Origin: Mugil cephalus
Taxonomy: Eukaryota; Chordata; Actinopteri; Mugiliformes; Mugilidae
NCBI RefSeq assembly: GCF_022458985.1
Contig: NC_061773.1
Span: forward strand, 18,696,001-18,760,000
Direction of reading: 5' to 3'
DNA: 64,000 bases
The position numbers and the translations under genes were made by a program. A model generated the notes under the pieces. The model was given only the letters and a program-made list of their open reading frames with translations. It did not search any database and was not told the DNA's origin. Positions 36,852-64,000 of the stretch are shown here, piece after piece (within the stretch, counting starts at the first letter, position 1; every line of letters begins with the position of its first letter).

Positions 36852-37113
36852 GTTTAAAGCACGGACTGTTTAAATATGGACGGTGTGTCCCCACTTCCCA
36901 TGTTGGCATGGCAACGGGTGGTCGCCAATATGTTACATCCTGTTTCTATGGCATCAAATATGTAACTAAAACAAAATGTATCCAAAAAATTGTCACTTGA
37001 ACATTTGTTAACCTATTAACTTCATGAAATGACAGATGCCATCCTATACTGCAGCCAGGCACTAGGGGGAGCTCTTCTTTCTATCCATATTTATACTGTC
37101 TATGTTTTAAAGC
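36852..37113 (-). mobile_element. Non-autonomous TIR element (MITE family B), short copy
   Basis: The left end (tttaaagcacggactgttta) and the complement of the right end (tttaaaacatagacagtata) form imperfect terminal inverted repeats that both continue into aaatatgga. Internal blocks 'gtccccacttcc', 'gttggcatggcaac' and 'acatcctgtttctat' are reverse complements of blocks in the 22048-22700 copy. This is therefore the same family in the opposite orientation with an internal deletion relative to it. Confidence 0.7.
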
Positions 37114-38546
37114 AACCATTCCTGAAAATCGAACTAATTTATTTTTACTTTTATTGGAGAACCAATAGAATTATTCAGTCAGCTCATGGGCATAAAACAG
37201 CTGTTTTTGAGATGCTGAGAAATGTATTTAAGACCGTACCACAGCCTTTGTGTCCTCCACCTGTCAGCAGTAAAAGGGTATGGCCTCAGCCACAACAAAA
37301 AGCTTAAAAGTGATTCAATGTGAATTGAGGATTTCTCTGAACATCCCTGGATGCGTCACATCTTATCAGAAAGCACCACCAGTTTACTTTGTGTATACTG
37401 CACTGCACTTTAAAATACCTTTTAAACCTAGGCTTATTTTTTACATTTACATATATCCACATATCAATGTCAAATATTAATGTGTTCATATCAGAATAAA
37501 AGGACTATCTTCTGCTTATAATATGTTTCTGTATTAATTGATATATTGAAAATATTTCTCATGTCATTTAAGTTTTCCTTGTGTTCGTCGTATATACATA
37601 CGCGTATGTACATATATATTTACAGAGCTTTTTAAAAAGTTTTGCGCCCTTCAGAATTTTCCACAGTCCTGCATAAAAGGAGTCAAACCATTAAATTTTC
37701 CCACAAGTCCTGAAAGTAGACAAACGTGATCTAATCAAACTAATGAAACAAGCATTGTACTTGAGCATTTATTTATTCTAAGTGCCTGTCGGGCATCTAC
37801 GGCAACTTTGAGGAGTTTAAGCCCTTTCCTTAGAACTCTTTAGGAATTTTCAGAAGTCATTAGTCCATCAGTCATGATGAGCTGTCTTCTTTTTTTTTTT
37901 TGGTTTATAAAAAGGTGTTGGCCTTGCTCTCCAAAGCCAAATACCTGTAGTGATTCATCTGTTCTACAGTCATTTGACCCATAAGATGATATGATATATA
38001 TTACAATGTCTTTAAGTTTGCAGTAATACAGTAACAGTAATATCTCGATTTAACATGAGTCCCACAAAGGCCTTTTACTCTCTGAAGTGTGATGTTTTGT
38101 GGGTACAGAAAAACGAAGCTGCTGTTTCACAGAGCAACCGTATCATGTGGTGTCATACTGTTGAAGGGACCACAGAGGGAGCTGAAAACCACACAGTTCC
38201 AATACAGTTCATGACCGAAAAAGTTAGTGAAAGAAAGGAAAACCTCACTTGGTTTGTCAGGTATTCTTCGAACTCCCTGAGCAGAATAAATACGGCAACG
38301 TTAATAGCGACACAATGGACACGTGTAGCATGTGGTGCCTGTCCACTCTGATCAAGAACCGCAATGCATGAAGATTAAATAGAGAGTGATTTGGTTGTTG
38401 AATGTCCAAATGCCAAAGTGAGATTCACACTCAAACACATCCACTAAACACCATGCACAGGTAACCAGTGTGCAGCAGGTGAGACATGTGACAAGCATTC
38501 ACTACAATATAGGTGGCTGACAATTGCCTATCACAGTGCTGGATAT

Positions 38547-38559
38547 GTTGCCTAGCAAC
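38547..38559. promoter_or_regulatory. RFX X-box-like motif
   Basis: GTTGCCTAGCAAC fits the X-box form RYYNYY-N1-RRNRAC bound by RFX factors. A single motif match in an 8-kb spacer is weak evidence of function. Confidence 0.25.
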
Positions 38560-38989
38560 ACATAGGATAAATCTGGTGTCCGTTCTCCTTCATTGCCCTT
38601 CACATGAGTCCTTCAAAGTATCATGGACAAGTGGCAGGGACTCGAGGCAGAGAAGTGTACGTGACCCTGTCAAGCTTGTGTGCGTGTGCGACTCATAAAG
38701 TCAATAAACACTGTGGGAATGTACCAATATTATATTTATAATTTGATACTTTTCACACTTGGATAATGATTTTTTATTTTTTTTTATTTTACAATCAACA
38801 CTTCCTTTTGCTGAAAGCTGCCCAGATTACACCAAATGGAGAAGTAATTCCGCCGCCTAACGTGTTCTCACTTCACAGCAACTTCCAATGTGTGAGGGCG
38901 TGAAAAGATCCCTTCTGTCCTGCACGACACTGGAGGCAGAAAGCAAGAGCGCGCTAATGCCAAACGTGGTTCCCAGATTAGATCAGCGC

Positions 38990-39480
38990 AAATGTCCCAG
39001 TTCTTATGTCAACTACTAAAAGATTACCATGTAACAGAATTTATTTATTTAGACCTTCTCCACCTGTCCGTGGAGCAGGACAGCGACAGCAGCCTGTCAC
39101 TGAGTGAGCTTCTCTGCGTGACTGTGGTGTCGTGTAGAGGGTGGTCGACATTGTTCATGATGGACCAGGTCTTGTTCAAAGTCCTTGCATCTGCCATCGA
39201 TGTCTGCCCCCCTACCACAAAGCCCATCTTCTCTATCAGCTTGTCCAGCTGCATAGTTCCCTTTTTCTTAGTGCTGCTTTCCCGGCACATCACAGCATAG
39301 GAGAAGGCACTGGCAACGATAGTCTGGTGGAACATGCCCGGCAGCTTCCGTCAGACATTAAACAATAGCCTCCGGGGTAAATAGAGACGGCTCTTGACCC
39401 TTTTATTTATTTATTTTTATACAGAGTCTATATTGGCTGAGCAGTTCAGTTTGTGATCCAGCTGCAGACCTGAATATACC
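38990..39480 (-). pseudogene. Non-LTR retrotransposon ORF2 C-terminal remnant
   Basis: Minus-strand frames encode the segment that follows the reverse transcriptase in Rex1/CR1-like fish LINEs. An upstream piece reads LGLQLDHKLNCSANI, and after a frame change comes GMFHQTIVASAFSYAVMC. This is followed by LDKLIEKMGF, ARTLNKTWSIMNNVDHPLHD and SDRLLSLSCSTDRWRRS. The longest open piece is 39045-39335. In-frame stops and frame changes show it is dead and 5'-truncated. The Rex1/CR1 placement is from motif memory. Confidence 0.7.
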
Positions 39481-39578
39481 TCACAGTATAGCTGCAGGTA
39501 TTCCAGCCGGTGTTTCCTGTATAATGTCACTTTGAGCATATTTTAGGATTAAGGTCGTTTTTATGTTTAGCAGTATTT

Positions 39579-39960
39579 CTACACTATATTGCCAATAGCA
39601 TCCACTCACCCATTCATACATCTGAATTCAGGTGTTCTGACCACTTCCATGGCCACAGGTGTATAAAATCAAGCGCCTAGGCGCGCAGAGCGCTTCTACG
39701 AACGTTTGTGAAAGAAAGAGCTGCTCTCGGGAGCTCATTGAATTCCAGCGAACTACTGTGAGAGGCTGCCGCCTGTGCAAGTCCAGTTGTGAAATTTCCC
39801 GGTTACTAAATATTCCAGAGTCAACTGTCAGCGGTATTGTAACAAAGTGGAAGCGAGGGAACAGCAGCAACTCAGCCACAAAGCGGCAGGCCATGTGAAA
39901 CAATGCTACATAGCCATGTCTATACACCACTCTATACTATACATTCTGTATTTGTTTACA
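39579..39960 (+). pseudogene. Tc1-like transposon 5' fragment with transposase HTH remnant
   Basis: It begins with a Tc1-type terminus (ctacactatattgccaatag) and a leader 'ggccacaggtgtataaaatc'. An open frame (39659-39898) follows with the paired-like helix-turn-helix N-terminus of Tc1 transposases: SRELIEFQRTTVRGC, SSCEISRLLNIPESTVSGIV, TKWKRGN. The catalytic DDE part and right terminus are absent and similarity stops near 39900 at a TGA. It sits head-to-tail beside the LINE remnant. Confidence 0.75.
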
Positions 39961-40139
39961 TGCAATGTAAAGCAGCTCATGTTTCCTGTCTCCTATAATA
40001 ATCCTTAATTCTAAAATGAAACAGTTCTGCAGCTTCAAAGAGAAATCTCCAGTGTACATTAAGAGTCATTTAGGTATTTATGTCTACCTGGATATTTTCA
40101 GACACAAAGGAAGCATCTAAAACAAGTGTTCGTCTTGTC

Positions 40140-40530
40140 TATCCATTGCACGGTAATAAGTACGCCGCTGCTGAACCCTGCCAGCAAGACGTGTGACTCT
40201 GCGGGCGAATCCTCTCTCTCCATGACACCCTCTTCCCTCTTTTTTCTCAGTGTCTCGCTTTCACTGTGTCGCTCCCTCTCCTCTCCCTTTCCCCACCGCG
40301 CTAAAGTTAATCCTGATTATGTACGCCGTCTAACTGGTTCAAAATGAGGCCCAGGCTAATGCCATTTTACACGGAGACGTTTCCAGAGCCCGCCTTTTGT
40401 TCCGACATCTAATCACGTTCCGTTGCTTTGTGTTGACGCAGGCATGAGGATAGGTTTAATTAACAAGTGAGCGTGGAAATATATGAATCCATCCGAATGC
40501 GGCCGACTGTGACATTTCACTGCAGAAAAA
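40140..40530. other. Candidate conserved non-coding stretch
   Basis: Repeat-free sequence with a pyrimidine-rich run ending in a cag, then 'taaagttaatcctgattatg', 'ggtttaattaacaagtgagc' and several homeobox-type TAAT/ATTA cores. Nothing coding was recognised. Suggested only from texture. Confidence 0.2.
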
Positions 40531-43473
40531 TGAGCAGCAGGGATGAACCTCAGGCAGAGAGGGTTCTCATTTTTACCTAAATAGCTGCATATCTTAACAT
40601 TTTCTATACCATATATATATATATATATTTAGCAAAGCCCCTTCTGTCATTTCCTCACTCTCCCATGACTGACAAAACAAAAATTCAACACCATTATGTG
40701 TCATTATGTGACAGTCGTTGGAGGTTTTTCCACATTACCTATCTATTCTGCAGTACATGATTTGTTATTGCATTTGTGACTGCATCGGCACCGGGGGGAC
40801 GTGGACGTGTGCTGGCAGCGGTTCCGGCTGAGTAGTAATTGCTGTGGAGCCGCGGCTTGTTGCTGCGCTGGATGAGATGGATAAGTGGCTGACCCAGTCT
40901 CTGCGCTACAATTCCTCTGTGTGTCACAATATGAAAGAGGCTTAAGCCGAGGAGGAGGATGGCAATTGTTCCCACTGCTTGCTCTGCCGTCTCTCTCTGC
41001 TCCGTTTCTTTTATCTTCTGCTCTGACAGCACCTGAGTGGCTCCAGCCAGTTAGATTTCCCCCGGATGTGAAATACGTTCATTGCGCAGCTACAGCAGCT
41101 AATTTGAAGTTATCATTACGCTCGCGCTCCTGAGAGGTTTTGTAATAATAAACGTGCTGCTGAAATCTAATCCAACATTCACACGCGGCAGTCATACCCA
41201 GCACCTTTCTCCATGCTTATTATCTGCCGCTCCACTTCCTCCATAACTTGGCCTGTCTTACACACACACACACACACACACACAATGGCCTTTAGCTACT
41301 GTACCCAGGTGTGGGTTCTCTTTAGGTCAGCAGTGCATGTCAAGATTCTTGGGATGCGTCTAGACACCTGTCATTATCGGTGACAGTTTACTCTCTTTTT
41401 CTCCTTCAGGCAATAATAAAATGAGCTCGGTTCAGCACATTCACATACAGTGAAGCTTGGGACTACAGTGTTGGCTTTTCGGCTAAACGCGTAGCCGGTT
41501 GCGCACATTAATGCTGCCGTTGTTTTGGAAGTCACACCAGTGGCACGCTGAGAGAAAATTGAGAGATGATTGGCTACATCTGGGATCTCCTTGGGTGCTT
41601 TTTTGTCTATTTCTGGATTCTTATGTCCCAGCATGTCTGAAGATGAGCCAGCAGCTCTGCACTACGGGTGGCTTGACAGTGACTAGGGCTTTAAGGAGCC
41701 AAAAGTGGTCCCAGGCAGCATAGAGTAAGTAGGTGAGCATTGAAAAAAATTGAATACAGTTTTCTTGGAGAACTGAGAGTTGGGCCAATATGAGACGATT
41801 CATATGACTATGCTAGGATGGTAATTAGAGTACTGGAGGCAGATAACATTGTATGCAAATATTTGCAATTAATACAACAAAAAAAACAGTGAACTCATAC
41901 TGAAAGAAGAATCCTCCACATGCAACTGGATAGTTATACAACGAGTCGGACATATTTTCAAATTCACATCCCTTTACGCCGACTGAAGTGGCGTTCACGC
42001 TACGTCACAGCAAAAACCTCAAACCCAAATAATTTGATTTGCCCAGCGGGGTCATAATCAGTTCCCACTGGAGGGGCTCCAGAACAACCTTCTGCCTCAA
42101 ACAAATTGTGGGTGAGGAAGTTGGACAAACTTCCAGGCTAAGGTTTTACTTCCTTTGGAGAAGCAGCAAACTTCAAGCTGCTTTCTGTAAGCTAGACAAA
42201 CCAGCAGTAGTTTGATACTACCTTATTTATTATGCAACTATGGCCTAGCTTATCCATCACGCGCTATTTAGATTTCGTTACGATGTGTTTAGACTGATGC
42301 AGAGAAAGAAATACCTCTGCACACAACTGGATACTCCTACAACCAGTCAATTTATTGTAAGCACAACAATACTCGTAATAAAAAGTGTGCACATTGTACT
42401 TCATCTTAATTGTGTTCATCGTTGTGGCCTTGACCCACTTCAGCTAGATCACCTCAAGATGATTAAAGCAGCTGGCTGGAGAAGTCTTGGGTAATCATAG
42501 TGTTGCTGCTTGGACACAATTCACGCAAACGTCATCAGTTTTGCGAAAAACAGGGCACCTTTCCCAAAGCCTTTTTGTGGGGGGACTTCTTTGTTTTACT
42601 GACCGAGCACCGTTCCTACAACCTCAACCTGTGCCCAGCCTGTGGACAGGCCGCAGTTCATTACATGAGACGGATGCCTCACTTGAGGATGAAGAACGCA
42701 AGAGGCTTCATTGCTCTTGTTCAGATCCTTTTGATTTCCCGTGTTGAAAATATTAGCCAATCAGATTACGTTTCCCTAATTGCATGGACAGAGCCCTTCA
42801 GGCAGCCAGTGTGTGTGTGATATAGAGGGAGAGGGGGGAAGAGGCAGTGGAGGGAGAAAATGAAAGAGGAAGGGACAGTGGGAGAGATGTTGTAAAATTA
42901 GCCACGCTGTCAGAGCAGTTTGCACTTGGCTTTAAAGGAATTGTCATCAGTGCAGCAGACTCATGGAAGCCCCCCCACGCTCTCTATCACTTGGGCTTTT
43001 GCTCTCTCTTTTCTCATTAGATGGTTGTGGACTTGGATAAAAATGACACACCACCAGAACAAAGTTACCTGCATGTGCATTAATGATGTCCTGGTTTGTT
43101 CCTGGCTGACACAGATTGCGTAATATTAGTCAGCATTGGTTTCCAGTGGGTAAATGATAGGACTTTATTTTGTGGGCGCTGCTGCTTCTGAATAATTACT
43201 TTGGGTGGTGGCAAGTGTGCCTGTTACTCATGGTAGAGTGTAGCTCTGCAAACAAGCAAACGTGTATTTATTGGCTGTTTGATAAATATGGTGCAAGAAC
43301 CCCGGGGAATTAGCCTAGCTTAGCATTAAGATCGAGAGCAACAGAGCACTGTTAGCAAAACTCTGACCTACCAACACCTCTAATACTCAGTGATGAATTT
43401 GTCTTGTTTGTTAGAGGTTTGTGTGTACCAAAAGAAAAAAGAAAAAAAGTCCAGTAACAGTAATACTTACTCT

Positions 43474-43887
43474 TAGGGATGTCCGATAATATCGACCAAC
43501 CGATAATATCGGCCGATATTAGCCTATTTTTGTAATATCTGTTCATATCGTTATCGGTTTTTACCACCGATAATGAAAACAGATAACATAATGCCCGGGT
43601 TGTGCTGCTGCGCGCTCCTGGTGCTGCTCCTTGTGGGGTCCTGAGACATTTACAGGCGTGCGATTGATGACTTTAACAAACTGCACCCGGAGCCAAAACA
43701 ACAACAGAATGTAGCTAGTGTGGCTAACAGGTTGCCTGCTACCTAAAATTAGTCTGGGCGAAAAAAAAAACAAAAATCAAAAACGCCTGCATATATCGGT
43801 ATACCATATCGGTTGATATCGGAAATTAAGAATTTGGACAATATCGCCTGTTGGATATCGGCAAAAAATCAATATGGGACATCCCTA
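43474..43887. mobile_element. hAT-type MITE with TIRs and imperfect 8-bp target duplication
   Basis: The ends are TAGGGATGTCC (43474) and GGACATCCCTA (to 43887), perfect 11-bp inverted repeats. Subterminal palindromic atatcgg/ccgata motifs are dense on both sides. Flanking 8-mers cttactct (43466-43473) and cttattcg (43888-43895) agree at six of eight positions, consistent with an aged hAT target duplication. No transposase frame is present. Confidence 0.8.
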
Positions 43888-43944
43888 CTTATTCGAACTG
43901 TTGAAGTGAAATAGTAAGCTGAACTTCTACAAAAGATTGTTTTT

Positions 43945-44290
43945 ATTACTAGTAGTAGTAGCCATAATATGAGTAGTAGTAGTAATAGGCAAAACTAAGT
44001 AGTAGTAGTAGTAGTAGTAGTAATACTAGCAGTTGTAATAGTAGTAGTAGTGATAGTGATAGTAGTAGTGATAGTAGCAGTTGTACAAGTAGGAGTAGTA
44101 GTAGCAGTAGAAGAAGGGATGGAAGTAGTAAAAATAGTATTATTCTTAGTAGTAGTAATAGTAGTTGTTGTAAGAGCACAAGGAAAAATTGTAGTCATAG
44201 TAGTAACAGCAGTAGTAGTGGCAGTAGTAGGAGCAAGAATAGTAGTAGTAGTATTAATAATAGTAGTAGTAGGAGGAGGAGAAGGAGTAT
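43945..44290. repeat. Imperfect (GTA)n trinucleotide array
   Basis: About 340 bp of agtagtagt units with point interruptions (gtaata, gtagtg, gcagta). Open frames through it are translation artefacts of the repeat. It ends about 600 bp upstream of the synpr start codon. Confidence 0.95.
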
Positions 44291-44886
44291 TGTAGTATCA
44301 TTATTATTATTATGTTTTTGTAAGTCAGCCAATGGATTGGCGTAATACATGCAATAATAACAAAATACATCATAACTATATTAAAAGCATTATGCAATAA
44401 ACAATAAACTGTATTTTTGACTAAATGAGTGAACTTCATGAACATGAAGATTGTTTCAGCCCAGAAAAATTAAAAATTGAAACCACTTTAGGTTATTGTT
44501 TATTTAGTGGGATTTGGAAGCGATACCAAAACTGGCAACCCAAAGAATAATAACGATAATAATAATTTAAAACATTTTTAAAAAGAATAAAAATATAATA
44601 TAATAATATATTAAGGTGCTAAATTAATAAAACATCGAATAGAGAAGACATCACTCATCTTTCTGACCTGCCTGTCTCCTTGGCTCAACCACATCGCACT
44701 GCCATTAAAGACAAAGCAAAGAAAAGCATCGACAGAGGCTCGGGTTTTTCCGGTCGCAGTCGGAATCGTCCGCTCAGGGACGCTGTTTGTTAACGCGCGA
44801 CAGACACATCAATCGGATCTTGGCGTCGGTTTGAGGCGGTCCACATCCAGTCCAACAAGTAAGAAACAAAGTACCTCGCTGCTGAA

Positions 44887-62587
<17,701 letters not shown>

Positions 62588-62634
62588 CTGTGCCTTTTCA
62601 CCTCTGCATCTTTAAATGCGTCAGTCAGCGGGTG

Positions 62635-62676
62635 ACAGGAGAGGAGAGGAGAGGAGAGGAGAGGAGAGGAGAGGAG
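62635..62676. repeat. (GAGGA)n pentanucleotide repeat in synpr 3' UTR
   Basis: About eight nearly perfect gaggagagga-phase units starting about 50 bp after the stop codon. Read as RNA this is a purine-only tract. Confidence 0.95.
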
Positions 62677-63739
62677 TGTTGAATTTCTAATCAATCTGTC
62701 TGTGCAAAATGCAAAAAATGTGGTCATTAAAAAGGTGTCAAAGTACACATTGTATATACAGGTGTTGCTGAGTATTGTAAAAATAATAATAATATATATA
62801 TATATATTAGATATAGTCATTTACTCCTTTTACTTCACAGGTGTTGTCTGCGGACTGTTGTATTTCTTGTAGTTTTAAAACACATTAGTGACAGTTACTC
62901 TCTCTGTGCTTGTAATTTGACACACATGCTGTTTTCACTGGATGTGTTTTTCAAACTGGTTTGTTTGTATAATTCGGGTTTTTAAGTGCATGACTTTATA
63001 CGTGTGCCAAAACGATGTCTGTGAAAACAAGGGGGAAGCAAAATGTTCATTTTGCCACTGAAACTTGACCCACACTGCCCCAAATCATTACTGAAAGTTT
63101 GCGACATGCGACGCTTTTCATCGTGACAGGGAATTTATTTTGATAATGTGTATTTCTGATTCAAATGCGGAGACAGAATTTAATTTTGTGATATTTCTAT
63201 GTATATTTGTTACAAATACATTACGACTCTTTTCTGACATTGGTATCTGGGCATTGTCGGAGCAAAAAAAAAAAAAATCCAAATATATATATGCAGTCAT
63301 TGCAGCATGATTTTGTGTGTTTTTGTTTCTCTCGCACTAATCACATCGTTCTTTTTTTTTTGAATAGTGAAAAAAGGGAGTAATTTTCCCTTAATGTTTA
63401 CAAGTGGGTGCTCCTGCTATAAATTACTGTGACTGTTTTTTTCTATGACTACTGGCAAATTCTACACATTGCATTTTTAAGTACGTTCATAGTTTTCATT
63501 TACACTGGTTAAGCCCAGCAAAAAGCACATGAGCACCACACGGATAATGAATAATGGGCTCATCTGTATACATACTGTATGTGTACTGAGCCTTATCTTA
63601 CTTATTTTACTCATTTTTGCACAAGGCGTGTACTGTGCAGTCATGAACCAGAGATTATGCCTGTTTGCTATTTATTTAGATTGATATGACGTGTGCAGTC
63701 CTGTTTTTGACCTTCTTTGCATGTGGCCTGCATCAGTGT

Positions 63740-63745
63740 AATAAA
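63740..63745 (+). promoter_or_regulatory. synpr: Probable synpr polyadenylation signal
   Basis: Canonical AATAAA, preceded by a T-rich stretch and followed about 60-100 bp on by GT-containing sequence. It is the first canonical hexamer after the stop codon in a plausible context. Confidence 0.5.
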
Positions 63746-64000
63746 GTAGATTGAACATCCATGTATGTAAAACAGTCTGATACCCATGACAAATGTGTAC
63801 AGGTCCACGTAGTGAGTGTGGATGATATTTTACAGGGATTCATGCTAGTAAACCTGTACAAATTTGTCCATAAATGACTCGTCTTCATGTATCAGTTCAA
63901 ATCTCCTTGTTTGATCTATGTGAGTGAACTCTGACCTTTGACCCGCCAGCATTGTTTCAACAGAAACCAGGTGCTCTCTTTCGGTTTGTTGTCAGAAATG

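Larger units (their letters stand above)
36500..44886. other. zbtb49-synpr intergenic spacer, repeat-rich
   Basis: No host gene was recognised. Contents in order: a retroposon tail (36530), MITE family B (36852-37113), an X-box-like site (38547), a non-LTR remnant (38990-39480), a Tc1-like 5' fragment (39579-39960), a CNE-like stretch (about 40140-40530), short TA and CA repeats (40610-40630, 41263-41284), an hAT-type MITE (43474-43887), a GTA trinucleotide array (43945-44290) and the synpr promoter side. In human 4p16 NSG1 follows ZBTB49; no nsg1 exon was found here. Confidence 0.6.
62588..64000 (+). other. synpr: synpr 3' UTR and downstream flank
   Basis: It follows the TAG at 62585-62587. 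It includes a GAGGA pentanucleotide repeat, an AT dinucleotide run (about 62790-62808), an A/T-rich body and AATAAA at 63740-63745, the best poly(A) signal, implying a UTR of about 1.2 kb. No further gene was seen up to the window end. Confidence 0.65.

Noticed and set aside
43949-44198. Leu-rich and Thr-rich frames
   Set aside because: Translations of the GTA trinucleotide array.
36500-44886. nsg1 expected next to zbtb49
   Set aside because: No exon resembling NSG1 was found in either strand of the spacer.

Overview
The window is vertebrate nuclear DNA and almost certainly comes from a ray-finned (teleost, probably percomorph-type) fish. Its genes are split by GT-AG introns. It carries microsatellites, tRNA-derived SINEs, Tc1-like and hAT-like transposon debris and a non-LTR retrotransposon fragment of the kinds common in fish. 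All six protein-coding genes have clear vertebrate orthologues. No operons, CRISPR arrays, rRNA genes or genuine tRNA genes were seen.

Layout. 1-6.3 kb: non-coding, with SINE-like repeats and one strong hairpin. 6.3-7.7 kb (-): drd5, an intronless D1-class dopamine receptor. 7.7-11 kb: non-coding, with an ATCC/ATCT microsatellite. 11-15.2 kb (-): otop1, an otopetrin proton channel in six coding exons. 15.2-19.8 kb: non-coding, with a diverged direct-repeat pair and a hairpin. 19.8-25.1 kb (-): tmem128, four coding exons. 27.9-30.6 kb (-): lyar, eight coding exons. 30.6-31.5 kb: a head-to-head promoter region. 31.5-36.5 kb (+): zbtb49, seven coding exons. 36.5-44.9 kb: a repeat-rich spacer with MITE, LINE and Tc1 pieces. 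44.9-62.6 kb (+): a synaptoporin-like gene (synpr), six coding exons, whose 15.3-kb second intron holds most of the transposon remnants. 62.6-64 kb: synpr 3' UTR and flank.

Exon coordinates were read by hand from splice sites. In every multi-exon gene the exon lengths and phases add up to an intact frame: otop1 592 aa, tmem128 163 aa, lyar 341 aa, zbtb49 783 aa, synpr 282 aa. drd5 is 460 aa from its first ATG.

The genes do not form a pathway. The block drd5-otop1-tmem128-lyar-zbtb49 is a conserved neighbourhood: all five orthologues are on human 4p16, where DRD5 lies several Mb from the rest. Human SYNPR is on chromosome 3, so the zbtb49-synpr spacer is probably a rearrangement junction relative to mammals. 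I found no clear sign of a wholly new biological system. The more interesting leads are a MITE with a perfect 8-bp target duplication, a TIR family present twice in opposite orientations, the paired diverged repeat upstream of otop1, several near-perfect hairpins, and the lyar/zbtb49 bidirectional promoter.
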